Below are positions 28,196 to 37,906 of a DNA stretch of 64,000 nucleotides, one piece after another; the first letter of the stretch is position 1; every line of letters starts with the position of its first letter. The stretch comes from JBEKCB01 sp052139675 (GTDB lineage Bacteria > Planctomycetota > Brocadiia > CAIUPP01): assembly GCA_052139675.1 (NCBI GenBank), contig JBKQWE010000134.1:1-64000 (forward strand), read 5' to 3'. The position numbers were made by a program, and so were the translations under genes. The notes beneath the pieces were generated by a model, which saw nothing but the letters and a program-made list of their open reading frames with translations, was not told the origin of the DNA and made no database searches.

Positions 28196-31171
28196 TCAAC
28201 CGGGGCCCTTCTTCCACTTCTTCTTGATCTCCAGCAGCCTCTGCGTCATCGGACGCTCCTCGTCGGCAGGCCGGTCCGCCGCGGGCTTCGGCGCGGTCTC
28301 CTCGGCGGGGCGCGCCGATGTTCTCCGTTCCGGAATGCCGATGCCGGTCGGCAAGCGCCCGAGCAGGCGCTTGTCACCGGGCTCCTCGGGCGCGAACTTG
28401 ATCTCCTGCTTTCGCCGAAGCAACGCGCCCAGCGTCCTGGCCGACTCATCCTTTTGACGTCCGAACCTGAGCAATCCTTTGAGGACGTCCCAGTCGAGTT
28501 GCACGCGGCGGATGCCGACGTCCAGCGGAATCAGGCAGGCCAGAAGAATGAGAAACCAATCCAGCACCGGCCGCGAGCTGCGTCGTAACTGGCGGTCTTT
28601 CAAGAAGATATCCTGGCTGGTCTCGCTTCCGGTGAGCATCCGGCCGCCGGTCCTTTCCGCGATCAGTTCCAGGGTGGGCATGCTGGATCGAAAACGCAGA
28701 TATTCCGGGGAATAAGGTACGGCAAATCCATCCGTGGCGCGCTCGTTCCGTCCGTCCCCGGCTGCCGCGGCGACGACCTCGTAGCGTCCCATGCCCCAGA
28801 GCGGGAACTCCGCCTGGTAGCGGCCGGGCGCAACCTGAGTCAGGACGACGTTCTCGCTGCGCTGCTGGGGCCCGGTCACGCGCGCCTGAACTTCGAGGAA
28901 GGATTCCTTCGGGTTGAAGTCCTCGACGCTGACCACGCCGGAGTCGCCTTCCGCGAAGGTGCGCAGTTGCAGATCGCTTTTCTCCTCGACGCGCGAGATG
29001 TCAATCATCAATTGTTTTACGAAGGCGTCATAACGGTCCCATTCGACCCAGGCCGCGGCCCAATTGACCGAAAGATCCGAGGTGAACGCGGCGGCCCTGC
29101 CGACGCCGTACCGCCAGGTGGCCAGGACCGGATCAGTTTCCTCCTTCTCCGGGCTTCGGAGGACGACCTCGGAACGCGGTTTCGGCGTCGTCAAGACGTA
29201 GCCGCGGAGCGGAGGAATCTCCCCGATCCCTTTCAGGATCGGCGACGGGAATTCCACCTGCGGTGTGAAGATCTCGTTCTGGATCATGCTGCGCCGCAGC
29301 GTCTTCGCCTCCTTGATGAAGATGGAAGGCAGCAGGTTCGGATCCTGCGGATAGTAATACCGGCCGCCGGTGACGCCGGCGACGATTTTCATGAACGACA
29401 CTTCCTCGCCCCCGTGCGGGAAGATGGCGACCGTCGAGACGCTGATCTTGTTGGCGACGAATTCCTTCATCAGGTCCGGCGGAGCCGGCGAGGGGTCTCC
29501 ATCGGAGATGATGATCATGTGCTTGGTGCCGGCGTCGCTGCCCATCAGGGCGCCCAGGCCCATGCGCATCGGGTCGGTGAAAGTGGGCATGTCGCTGATC
29601 TCGGCCTGGTTGATGAGCGTCAGCAGTCGCTCATATTCGCTGGCCGGCGTGAGGGGGAAAAGCCACACCTCGCCCTGCGAGCCGTAAACCAGGACGCCGA
29701 CTTCGTCCTTGGCGCCCAGGCAGCGGATCGCTTCCTTGGCGACGCGCTTTCCCCAGGTGTTCCCTTCCGGGAATTCGCACGTGTGCAGGACGATCACCAG
29801 CGCGCCCTTGGGGAGGACTTTTTTCTGAGTGATGTCCATGGTCACCGGCAGCGCCTCTTCCACGGGGGTGCGGTGGTAACCGCCCGGTCCGAAGCTGTTC
29901 TTTCCGCCGACCATGAGGAAGCCGACTCCGAGGTTGAAGACGGCGTCCTTCACTGTCTGAAGCTGGACCGCGTCGAAGGCGTCCGCGGCGACGTTCGCGA
30001 AGATGATGCAGTCGTACGGCAGCAGGGAAAGGGAATCCCTCGCGAAATCGTAGGCCGGCTGCTGAACGACCTCGCGGCGGCTCCGTTTCAGCGATTGGGC
30101 CAGGGGTTCCCAGTCGCGCGCGTCGCCTTTGGGATCGGTCACCAGGAGCACTTTTCCCTCTCCCTTGAGGTAGAGGTGGTTGATGGCGATGTTGTTCTGG
30201 GGCCAGCCGTCCATGCCCGGAGGGACCTCGATGCGCGCGACGTACTCGTAGTATCCAGGCTCACGCAGATAAAGGGGGAGCACGTACCGGTTCTTGCCCG
30301 CCGCGAACTGCACGTCCTGTTTAAAGATGAGGTTGTCATTCTCCTTGAGCGTGAGCACCCCCGAGCCGGGCGCCAGCGAACTGAGGACGATCGCGGCCTC
30401 GTAGGTCTCGCCGGCCTTTACGGTCCTGGGCAGTTCCAGCTTCTCCAGCCACACCTCGTGTTCGAACTGGTACTGGACCGGCAACACGTCCACGGGGATG
30501 TGGCGGGCGGAGAGCTGGTCGAGGGCCGCGGAGAGATCTCCCTCGGTCGGGACTCCGTCGCTGATGAGCACGATCCGTCCCGGCTGCTCCTCGGGGAGCA
30601 TGGCGGCGGTCAGCGACAGCCCTTTCTCCAGGTTGGTGGCATCTTTGCCGACCCGGGAGTTGATGGCCTCGAACGGAAAGGTCACGCGGGGCGGAAGCTC
30701 CACGGCGGCCTCCCGGCCGAAGACCACCAGGCCCGCCTCGTCCTTTTCCGGCTTGCCCGCCACTGTCCTGGTGACGAAACTCAGCGCGGAGTCGGACGCC
30801 TGGTCGCCGATCGAGTCGGAGACGTCAAGGGCATAGATGACCGCCAGGACGTTGCTCGTCCTGACTGCGCGCGGCTCCGCCAGGAGCATGACAAACGCGC
30901 CCATGAGGCACAGGCGGACCAGCAGCGCAAGCGCGCCCCGCGCGCGCGTCAGCCCGCTGGAACCGGCCATGTACATCCACCAGACCCACGGCGTCGCCAG
31001 CAGCAGCAGGAACGCCCAGGGTTTGGAGAACAGCAGGATGCCGCGCCACGTCAGGAAGAGGTTTCCGCCGATGAACAGGAGCAGGAACGCCCCGAGCGGC
31101 GCAAGCGCTCCTGCCGTCAGCGCCCTGCGCCGAGGCGGAAAAACGCTCCTCGCCACGGCTGAGATCTTCAC
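28196..31171 (-). CDS. Large membrane protein with VWA and glutamine-amidotransferase-like domains
   Basis: 991 residues. Three N-terminal spans (residues about 20-95) precede a VWA domain with an intact DxSxS site (ALDVSDSIGD, about residue 113). A beta domain and a glutamine-amidotransferase-like region follow (LLVTDPKGDARDWEPLAQ...SLLPYDCIIFANVAADAF...LMVGGKNSFGPGGY). A second VWA-like fold then begins VIVLHTCEFPEGNTWG, where the metal-binding Asp and Ser are lost. A last span (RPVLDWFLILLACLIPLDVG) and a charged cytoplasmic tail end the protein. The plan matches planctomycete-type VWA proteins encoded with MoxR and BatA. ATG 31171 overlaps the upstream stop. Confidence 0.88.
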   Translation of the reverse strand: MKISAVARSVFPPRRRALTAGALAPLGAFLLLFIGGNLFLTWRGILLFSKPWAFLLLLATPWVWWMYMAGSSGLTRARGALALLVRLCLMGAFVMLLAEPRAVRTSNVLAVIYALDVSDSIGDQASDSALSFVTRTVAGKPEKDEAGLVVFGREAAVELPPRVTFPFEAINSRVGKDATNLEKGLSLTAAMLPEEQPGRIVLISDGVPTEGDLSAALDQLSARHIPVDVLPVQYQFEHEVWLEKLELPRTVKAGETYEAAIVLSSLAPGSGVLTLKENDNLIFKQDVQFAAGKNRYVLPLYLREPGYYEYVARIEVPPGMDGWPQNNIAINHLYLKGEGKVLLVTDPKGDARDWEPLAQSLKRSRREVVQQPAYDFARDSLSLLPYDCIIFANVAADAFDAVQLQTVKDAVFNLGVGFLMVGGKNSFGPGGYHRTPVEEALPVTMDITQKKVLPKGALVIVLHTCEFPEGNTWGKRVAKEAIRCLGAKDEVGVLVYGSQGEVWLFPLTPASEYERLLTLINQAEISDMPTFTDPMRMGLGALMGSDAGTKHMIIISDGDPSPAPPDLMKEFVANKISVSTVAIFPHGGEEVSFMKIVAGVTGGRYYYPQDPNLLPSIFIKEAKTLRRSMIQNEIFTPQVEFPSPILKGIGEIPPLRGYVLTTPKPRSEVVLRSPEKEETDPVLATWRYGVGRAAAFTSDLSVNWAAAWVEWDRYDAFVKQLMIDISRVEEKSDLQLRTFAEGDSGVVSVEDFNPKESFLEVQARVTGPQQRSENVVLTQVAPGRYQAEFPLWGMGRYEVVAAAAGDGRNERATDGFAVPYSPEYLRFRSSMPTLELIAERTGGRMLTGSETSQDIFLKDRQLRRSSRPVLDWFLILLACLIPLDVGIRRVQLDWDVLKGLLRFGRQKDESARTLGALLRRKQEIKFAPEEPGDKRLLGRLPTGIGIPERRTSARPAEETAPKPAADRPADEERPMTQRLLEIKKKWKKGPG

Positions 31172-32994
31172 GGGATCAGTTCCACTATCCGACGATTTCC
31201 GGTGTCCGCCACGCGGATGCGCCCGCGCGAGTCAACCGAGATCCCCCACGGCGTCGCAAATTCCCCGGTCCCGCCGCCCGTTCGACCGTATCGCCCGAGC
31301 AGCTCTCCATCCAGGCTCACACGTGAGACCCGTCCCGCCGCGTATTCGACCACGTACAGCGCATCGTCCGGCCCCAACTGCAACGCGTATGGAAGACCGA
31401 GCGACAGGGGCTTTTCCGGCGATCCCAGGACGCGGATGAACTGTCCGCTGTCCGAGAAGACCTGAATGCGGTTGTTGATGGCGTCTGCGACGTACAGTTT
31501 GCCGGCGCGCCATACCATCCCGGACGGCCGCTGGAATTGACCGGGGCCCGTGCCGAATGTGCCGAAGGCGAGGATGAAGTCGTCGCCCTTCGAGAATTTC
31601 TGAATCCGGTCGTTCGAGCCGTATTCGCAGACGTACCAGTTCTCCTGATCGTCCTGGACGATAGTCACGGGATAAATGAACTCGCCCGGCCCGCGTCCCT
31701 CGCGACCGAGCATCTTCAGGACGCGGCCCTGCTCATCGAAGAAGACGATCCGGTGATAGTGCGTGTCCGCCACGGCGATCCTCCCGTCCCTAAACACGCA
31801 GGAGCCTTCCGGATTGCCGGCGGTGGTCTCGGGCATCTTCCATTGCCGTAGCAGCGTCCCCGCCTTGTCGTACACCAGGACGCGAGCCGCCGTGTCCAGC
31901 ACCAGGAGTTCGCCGTTTCGTCCCATGCTCATCGCGCGCGGGGCGGGAATCCTCGTTTTCTCGGGGACCATGGGCCACGTGCGCACCTGCGACACGGAAA
32001 GCGCCGGCTCGCTCTGACGCGAGCAGGCCGCCAGCACGAACAGCACCAGGCTCAGGAGGAGCTTCAGCACGACGCGGTCGCCCGGCCGCAGCCTGCCCGA
32101 AGAAGGCCGGTGCCAGAACCGCCGGATTGCGCCATCCTCCTTGTGCTTCAGGACGACTTCCGCAAGCGCGCCCTTGAAACTGGAGGATTGGACAATCGCC
32201 GGACCGTCGGCCTCCGGCTCGATGGCGATCTGTTCAGGCCGGTAGCACCGCGGCTCGGCTTCATCGCGTTGCAGCCACAGCCGCGACTCCTTCGGCAGGA
32301 CCCAGTTCGCTTCGCCGAGGCATTCGGCGGCCTCGGGATTGGGCGGACGCCGGTAGAGGCCGTCCACTTCGCCGGCGTAGAGCAATCGCCCCTCTTTCAA
32401 GCAGATCACGCGCTCCGCCTCGCCGATCACCATGCGCGGGGAATGGGTGCTGTAAACGAGGGAGGCGCCGCTCGCGGCCGCCCGCTCCCGGATGACGCGC
32501 CAGAACCGGTCCGCTCGCGCTACGTCCACGCTCGCCAGCGGCTCGTCAATCACCAGGACCGCCGCGTTCGTCAGCAGCGCCCGCGCCACCGAGACCCTCG
32601 ACCGCTCGCCGCCGGAAAGCTCATCCGGATAGGATCCCGCCTTGTCCGCCATGTCGAACGAGGCCAACATCTCCGCCACGGCGCTTTCGCCTGCCCCCTT
32701 CGGCAGGACGGCCTCCAGGTGTCGGTGCACGGTCAGGTGCGGCCACAACCCGCCGTTCTGCGGCGCCCAGAAAAGCGGGAGAGAATGGCCCTGCGTCCGC
32801 AGTGCGGCGGAAATCCCGCCCCCGTCAGGCGCCTCGAAGCCGACCAGGAGGTTCAGGAGCGAGGTCTTGCCCGCGCCCGAACAGCCGAGCACCGCGGTCA
32901 CGCCTTCCTGAATCTCCAGGCTGATGTCCTGGAGCCGCGCGGGTGAGTTTCCGCCGAGTCGGACGCCGCTCAATCTCCAAAGGGGTTCACCCAT
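31168..32994 (-). CDS. ABC ATPase fused in frame to an NHL-repeat lipoprotein
   Basis: 608 residues in one uninterrupted frame. Residues 1-310 are an ABC ATPase: Walker A GCSGAGKTS (37-45), signature LSGGERSRVSVARAL, Walker B VLVIDEPLAS, switch His in YSTHSP, and a TOBE-like tail ending RPGDRVVLKL. Residues 310-324 then read as a lipoprotein signal (hydrophobic run ending LAAC, lipobox Cys 324), followed by about six NHL beta-propeller repeats (GPGEFIYPVTI, GPGQFQRPSGM, GTGEFATPWGISVDSRG). Either this is a true fusion, or the lipoprotein is also translated from the internal GTG at 32070-32068. The ATPase belongs with the adjoining Fe3+/thiamine-type permease and binding protein. Confidence 0.8.
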   Translation of the reverse strand: MGEPLWRLSGVRLGGNSPARLQDISLEIQEGVTAVLGCSGAGKTSLLNLLVGFEAPDGGGISAALRTQGHSLPLFWAPQNGGLWPHLTVHRHLEAVLPKGAGESAVAEMLASFDMADKAGSYPDELSGGERSRVSVARALLTNAAVLVIDEPLASVDVARADRFWRVIRERAAASGASLVYSTHSPRMVIGEAERVICLKEGRLLYAGEVDGLYRRPPNPEAAECLGEANWVLPKESRLWLQRDEAEPRCYRPEQIAIEPEADGPAIVQSSSFKGALAEVVLKHKEDGAIRRFWHRPSSGRLRPGDRVVLKLLLSLVLFVLAACSRQSEPALSVSQVRTWPMVPEKTRIPAPRAMSMGRNGELLVLDTAARVLVYDKAGTLLRQWKMPETTAGNPEGSCVFRDGRIAVADTHYHRIVFFDEQGRVLKMLGREGRGPGEFIYPVTIVQDDQENWYVCEYGSNDRIQKFSKGDDFILAFGTFGTGPGQFQRPSGMVWRAGKLYVADAINNRIQVFSDSGQFIRVLGSPEKPLSLGLPYALQLGPDDALYVVEYAAGRVSRVSLDGELLGRYGRTGGGTGEFATPWGISVDSRGRIRVADTGNRRIVELIP

Positions 32995-34399
32995 TGAACT
33001 CTGCCCGCAGGAGCAACGCCCTCAACCCGGCCGCGGCTCCCAGAAGGATCAGCGGCACGCACAGCGCCGCGCAGACCATGGCGGAGAGCACGGACATCTG
33101 GCCGTAATGCATCAGGTTATAGAGACGGACGAACACCGGCGTCAGCCGCGTCGGAGCCAGGATGGAGGAAGCGGTCAGGTCAAAATATCCCCACGAGAAC
33201 AGCAGGAACAAGACCCAGAACCGACCCCGGGACTGAATGAATCGCGCAATCGCTTCGCCGTGACCTCGCACGGAAGATGAGGTTGATTCTCCAAGAAGCC
33301 GGGCCGCGTGAAGGGCCTCGACGGGACGGTAGATCGTCAGGAGCATCCTCAGCAGCAGCGCGAACGGCAGGAACAGGAGCGTCAGAGCCAGAAGCAGCGG
33401 AAGCGGCGTGTCGTAGGCGGCGCGCAAACCTGGGAGTTGAAAAGCCGCCAGGACGAGCAGCCCCAATACCAGCGGGCCCAGCAGCCCCGGAAAGCAAGCC
33501 GCGAAGGCCCATCCCATTCGCTTCCTGCCGTACGACCACGTGCTCGCAACGAGATAGGCGCACGCCGCGCCGGCCACGGCAAAAAGCAGGCTCGCGGCGA
33601 TGTCCTTGCCCAGCACAAAGTCCTGGAACAGCACGCCGATCCCCTGGACCGTGCCGCGGAGGACAATCGTCAGCGGCGCCACGGTAACGACGCCGAAATC
33701 AACGGCCAGGAAGCCCCACGCCGCCCGGCCGCTTTGCGGGAGATCACCGGTCCGCTCACGCGAAAGCCGATGCGCCGGCGGCCGGATTCCAACGAGGACC
33801 GCCATCCCCGCGAGCAGGATCGCTCCTTCCACGACGGCGGGGAGAAAAACCAGTCGCAGCGACTGCGTCAGTTGCAGCCCGCCGGCATGCGCGTCAAACA
33901 AGACTACCGTCCAGGTCTTGATCCCCAGCAGCGAGGCGATCTCGAATTCGGCGAAGGCGGAAAGGAAAACGAGCGCAAACGCCGCTCCGGTCGGCCGAGC
34001 GGACCCACGGACGCGAAAGAGGAAGTCTCGGATGCGCGACGCGCGGCTGCGAGTCGTCAGAAGGCGATGGCAATGGATCGCCTCGGAGGTGAGCGCGGAC
34101 GGGGCAAAGTACAGCACCAGCGCCGCGAGGGGCGCGAGCTTCAGCCCAAGGAGGGCCGCATAGAACAGTTGGTTCCATGCCGGGTGATGCAGCAGCGAAA
34201 GCGCGAAGCTGCCATACGCGTAGCCGACGACGGGCGCCGGAGTCAGGTACGGCGTCAGGAGAAGAAACCACGCGACGGCCCGTCCTCGCCTGGATGCCCC
34301 GGCGATGAGATCGCGGACTGAATGTCCGACGATCAGCGCGGCGACAGCGACCGCGAAGGCCCGAATCAGCGCATAGCCGCATTCCGAGGTCAGACTCAT
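32987..34399 (-). CDS. ABC transporter permease, Fe3+/thiamine (FbpB/ThiP) type
   Basis: 470 residues with about 12 hydrophobic segments in two similar halves, the fused-dimer layout of iron(III) and thiamine importers. The EAA-type coupling loops are weak (for example YRPVEALHAARLLGESTSSSVRG in the second half). ATG 34399 overlaps the binding-protein stop as ATGA, and its end overlaps the ATPase start by 8 bases. Together the three genes form a binding-protein-dependent importer. Confidence 0.88.
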   Translation of the reverse strand: MSLTSECGYALIRAFAVAVAALIVGHSVRDLIAGASRRGRAVAWFLLLTPYLTPAPVVGYAYGSFALSLLHHPAWNQLFYAALLGLKLAPLAALVLYFAPSALTSEAIHCHRLLTTRSRASRIRDFLFRVRGSARPTGAAFALVFLSAFAEFEIASLLGIKTWTVVLFDAHAGGLQLTQSLRLVFLPAVVEGAILLAGMAVLVGIRPPAHRLSRERTGDLPQSGRAAWGFLAVDFGVVTVAPLTIVLRGTVQGIGVLFQDFVLGKDIAASLLFAVAGAACAYLVASTWSYGRKRMGWAFAACFPGLLGPLVLGLLVLAAFQLPGLRAAYDTPLPLLLALTLLFLPFALLLRMLLTIYRPVEALHAARLLGESTSSSVRGHGEAIARFIQSRGRFWVLFLLFSWGYFDLTASSILAPTRLTPVFVRLYNLMHYGQMSVLSAMVCAALCVPLILLGAAAGLRALLLRAEFNG

Positions 34400-35454
34400 T
34401 GCACGTACTCGGCTTTCAACCAGGCCAGGCAGGCTTCCGGAGCGCTCCCCAAGGCCGACAAGGGATAACCCTCCGCCGCCCAGGCCTTCATTCGGACCAC
34501 TTCCTCGGGCAAGTCCGCCTCGTTCACCGGGCCGAGAGGAACCTGCCGGGATTTCGCTCTCGCGAGTGCGACCTCGGTCTCCTGGGAGAGCAGGTAGTCC
34601 GCGAGCTGACTCGCTTCCGCCGGCCGCCGGGTGCCCTCGATAATCGAAACCGTGTTGGGAATGCAGATCGTCCGGCCGTCTTCCAGGCGCATCGGCAGCA
34701 TCGCCACCGGCTTCCCGTCGTCCTTGGCCACGAAGAAATCATCGGAGTCGGTATAGCCCAGGTCACACGCCCCTTCCGCCACCGCGCTCCGGACTTGCGC
34801 GTTCCCGGCCACCTCTCGTATTCCCCTCGCGCGGCAATCCCGGTGCCAGCTCTTCAGCTTCCGCTCGCCCCACAGGTTCCACAGAATGCAGTACTGGGTG
34901 AAAGTGGTTCCATAGAGCGGCTTGGCGATTGCCACTCGGTCCAGCCGGCCGGCCAGGAGGCTGTCCACCGCTTCTTGATTCGGGCGCAAGCGATCCGAGT
35001 TGACGATCCAGACTCGCAGGCGCGCGGCGAAGCCGACCCAATAACCGTCCGGGTCTTTGAAGGAAGCGGGAATCCGGTTGAATCCCGGCCCCTTGTAAGG
35101 GTGCAGGACGCCGCTTTTCTGGAGGCGCATCGTGCCGAGGACTTCGTTATTCCAGAACACGTCGCATCGCGGCGCGGCCTTCTCCTGCAGGATCATCTCC
35201 ACGAGCCCGAGGGACTTCGTGGCCTCGGTGTCATAGCGCACGGCCACGGGAATGCCGGTGCGCGCTTCGAAGGCGCGGAGGATTCCTTCGGCATAGATCG
35301 AGTCGTGCGCGCAATACACGACCAGCGGGGCGGGACCGCGAGAGATGAACAGACGATACGAGGCGACCACGACCACGACCAGAACCGCAACGGCGCCCAC
35401 ACGCAGGAGCAGCGCCCGGCGTTTATCGGCCAGAGGGCTTGGCAACGTCCTCAC
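34396..35454 (-). CDS. ABC transporter substrate-binding protein, Fe3+/thiamine type
   Basis: 352 residues. The N-terminal span (ALLLRVGAVAVLVVVVVASY) acts as signal or membrane anchor and has no lipobox. The mature part has the periplasmic binding type II fold: VVYCAHDSIYAEGILRAFEARTGIPVAVRYDTEATKSLGLVEMILQE, then CDVFWNNEVLGTMRLQKSGVL and GYTDSDDFFVAKDDGKPVAMLPM. This matches iron(III), thiamine and phosphonate binding proteins; the ligand cannot be fixed from sequence. The GTG start at 35454 follows GGTAGG and overlaps the upstream gene by 32 bases. Confidence 0.88.
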   Translation of the reverse strand: MRTLPSPLADKRRALLLRVGAVAVLVVVVVASYRLFISRGPAPLVVYCAHDSIYAEGILRAFEARTGIPVAVRYDTEATKSLGLVEMILQEKAAPRCDVFWNNEVLGTMRLQKSGVLHPYKGPGFNRIPASFKDPDGYWVGFAARLRVWIVNSDRLRPNQEAVDSLLAGRLDRVAIAKPLYGTTFTQYCILWNLWGERKLKSWHRDCRARGIREVAGNAQVRSAVAEGACDLGYTDSDDFFVAKDDGKPVAMLPMRLEDGRTICIPNTVSIIEGTRRPAEASQLADYLLSQETEVALARAKSRQVPLGPVNEADLPEEVVRMKAWAAEGYPLSALGSAPEACLAWLKAEYVQ

Positions 35455-37054
35455 CTACCGTTTCAAAATACTTGCGGATAGCCTCGTGGTAGCCCGGCGG
35501 GACCTGTTCCTGCAGAATGGCCTCGCTGACTCCCTGCTTGACCTCGGAGACCTTCTCTTTGTAGTTCTCCTGGGTGGAGCCGACGTCGGACATTCCCTGG
35601 GTCTTCCATTGCAGGAGGATCTTACCGGCGGTGAGGGCGGAGCGGGATTGCTCGCTCTTGAAATCGCTCTTGACCGAGCGGTCTTCCGGGCGAGGGCTCG
35701 CGGCAAGGCCCTCGCCCTGCGTGCCCATGCCGACCACCTGCGATCTCTCCAGAAGCTTGGAGTAGAGCGCAGCGTAGTCGTCCATCCCCTGAAGTGCCTT
35801 GCCTGCCTCGCCATCCAGTTCCCCGGCGTCGTTCAAGCGCTTTGCGAGCTGGAGAGCCCGCAGCCCTTCCTCCAGGGCCTTGAGATCGCGGATGTTCTGC
35901 GCCAGAGATGCGACTTCCAATTCCGTGAGATTCAGCGACTCCTGGAGTCCCTTCAGCGCGCCGGCCGACAGCCCCTCCGCCCCGGCCTCCGCGAGCTGGT
36001 CCAGCGCGCGATTGAGCGCGGCATTGGCCGGCAGCGAGTTGAGGTCCCTGGCCATGAAGTCCGCCAACGCTTTCATCCGCTCCTTCATTTGCTCCCGAAG
36101 CTTGTCCGCGTCATCGTTCTGCGGCATCTCCGCAAGCTTCTGGGCCAGGTCCTTCAGTTCCTCCAGTTCCTTATTCAGCCTGCGAGCGTCGCCGCGTTCC
36201 AACTGCTCCTTCCACTCGGCCAGCTTCGGCGGACCCCCTCCGAACTGCTGGGCGGGCGGCGTCCGATCAAACGCCTCTTTCAGCTTGCGCTCGCCGGCCT
36301 GCCGCCAAAGGTCGGTCAGGTTCTTCTGCTCCAGGTTCAAGACCGCGAGGTTCGCCTGCTTGTCCGGCGGCTTCATGGCGTTGAAGGCCGTCTTCAGGTC
36401 CGCCAACTGCTGTCCCACTTCCTTGGAGAGATCGGCGTCCAGCGGCTGCTTCTTCAGCAGGGCCGAGCGGAGCGCGATCGCCTTGCGGCCTTCCTCGAGT
36501 TGCTTCTGGCGGTTGAGGACGCGCTGCCGGGCCTGCTCCCTGCCGAACGGATCGAGCTGCGGGAGGAACAGGACGCCGGCCGCCAGCGCGGCCATCGCAA
36601 GCGCCAGGTTTCGGAAACCCCGTTTCCACCGGAGCGGCGCGACCTCGGCCGCCCGGATCGAACGCGCGCGTTCCTCCGCTTCCCGAAGCACCAGCGGCTT
36701 GAACTCGCCCAACGCCGGCTCGATGAGCAGCGCCGTGAGAAAGAGGTCCTTCGTCCCCATGCGCGCGTCCACAAGCCGAGCCGCTTCAGCCGCGGAGGGC
36801 CGCCGGGAAAAGATCAACGCCAGGACCGGCGCCAGGATCAGCGGCGCGAGCAAAGTGACCGGCGTGAACCGGTTCGGAAGGATCGCCAGCAGCCGGGCGC
36901 AGCACAGGAGCACGGCATACAGGGCGACGAGAATGAGAAGGAAGAAATGCACTCGGCGCGCGATCTCCGCCAGCCTTTGCCGCGCGCTTACCCGCCGCAG
37001 CAGCTGCTCAGTTGCCCGGAAGACTTTGGACGGTTTTGCCGTCTCGATCGCCAT
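35423..37054 (-). CDS. Membrane protein with long coiled coil, first gene of the large operon
   Basis: 543 residues. Two N-terminal spans (FFLLILVALYAVLLCC and the TPVTLLAPLILAPVLALIF region), a third near residue 150 (LALAMAALAAGVLFLPQ), then some 300 residues of charged heptad-like sequence (ERGDARRLNKELEELKDLAQK) predicted as coiled coil. Similar proteins occur beside MoxR/VWA clusters in planctomycetes, but I cannot give a function. ATG 37054 has GGGAGC nine bases upstream. It begins the block of overlapping genes running to 13664. Confidence 0.75.
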   Translation of the reverse strand: MAIETAKPSKVFRATEQLLRRVSARQRLAEIARRVHFFLLILVALYAVLLCCARLLAILPNRFTPVTLLAPLILAPVLALIFSRRPSAAEAARLVDARMGTKDLFLTALLIEPALGEFKPLVLREAEERARSIRAAEVAPLRWKRGFRNLALAMAALAAGVLFLPQLDPFGREQARQRVLNRQKQLEEGRKAIALRSALLKKQPLDADLSKEVGQQLADLKTAFNAMKPPDKQANLAVLNLEQKNLTDLWRQAGERKLKEAFDRTPPAQQFGGGPPKLAEWKEQLERGDARRLNKELEELKDLAQKLAEMPQNDDADKLREQMKERMKALADFMARDLNSLPANAALNRALDQLAEAGAEGLSAGALKGLQESLNLTELEVASLAQNIRDLKALEEGLRALQLAKRLNDAGELDGEAGKALQGMDDYAALYSKLLERSQVVGMGTQGEGLAASPRPEDRSVKSDFKSEQSRSALTAGKILLQWKTQGMSDVGSTQENYKEKVSEVKQGVSEAILQEQVPPGYHEAIRKYFETVGEDVAKPSGR

Positions 37055-37153
37055 CGGATGCCGCTCCCATCTGTTGTCCTGGAGACTCCTGACGCCTCAG
37101 TAAATGGCGTGGCCGCGCTATCTTAACGCTTTCCCTTGTCGCTATAAAGACCT

Positions 37154-37906
37154 CTATTCGGATGCCGGCTTCGCGGTTGCGCCGGCCTGGGCGGGCTCGG
37201 CGGCGAAGTCATCGAACGATGACGCGGCGTCCGCCTTCGACCAGAATCCGACGCCGCCGGCGCCGGTGAAAGTCTTGTCCGTCACCTCGAGCAGCTTCTT
37301 GCCATCGAGCCAGCCTTCCATCTTCTCCCCATGGACCACGATCTTGATCGTGAACCACTCGCCGGTCTTGATGCCGAGGCCGTCGGCGCCGGCCAACTGG
37401 ACCCGCTTGCCGTTCTTGACATAATAGAGGCGGAAATTGGTTTCCAGCGGGTTGTACCGGGCGACGTAATAGTTCATGGCGTCCGCCGCGCGCCAGATCA
37501 GCCCTCCGCCCTGGTCCTTCTTGCCGGTGTTGGCTCGAATCTTCACTTCCAGCGTGCCGTCCTTCAACTGGACCGCGGGGGTCCAGCACAGGTTGAAATG
37601 CCCGCTGGAGTCGTCCGCGATCTTCGTGATCGAAAGGACGTTGGGCTTGCTGGGCGCATGGTCGTCGGCGACGACCTGCCACTCAGCCGGCTCACCTTTG
37701 GGGTTGGTCGCGTCAACCTTCCAGCCCCGGGGCAACTCGCCCGCCCTCACGTCGTCGAAGGACAGCCTGCACGCTTCACCTGCGGCCACACTGGCCGAGG
37801 CGTCCACCCCGGGCGCAGGCACGGCAGGCTGCGCTGCGGCTGTCATTGGCGGCAAGCCCAGCAGACCCGCCGCGACCGCAGTCAACAGCCACCGTGTGAG
37901 TCTCAT
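37154..37906 (-). CDS. Secreted LamG/DUF1080-like domain protein
   Basis: 250 residues with a signal peptide (MRLTRWLLTAVAAGLLGLPP...AAAQP) and one concanavalin-like jelly-roll domain. Typical features are FDDVRAGELPRGWKVD at the front, GGGLIWRAADAMNYYVARYNPLETNFRLYYV in the middle, and WFTIKIVVHGEKMEGWLDGKKLLEVTDKTFTGAGGVGFWSKADAASSFDDF at the end. The last pattern is shared with DUF1080 (3-keto-disaccharide hydrolase) and LamG-type domains of planctomycetes. A carbohydrate-related role is likely. The same strand continues into the long operon 100 bases later, so it may be the first gene of that unit. Confidence 0.8.
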   Translation of the reverse strand: MRLTRWLLTAVAAGLLGLPPMTAAAQPAVPAPGVDASASVAAGEACRLSFDDVRAGELPRGWKVDATNPKGEPAEWQVVADDHAPSKPNVLSITKIADDSSGHFNLCWTPAVQLKDGTLEVKIRANTGKKDQGGGLIWRAADAMNYYVARYNPLETNFRLYYVKNGKRVQLAGADGLGIKTGEWFTIKIVVHGEKMEGWLDGKKLLEVTDKTFTGAGGVGFWSKADAASSFDDFAAEPAQAGATAKPASE

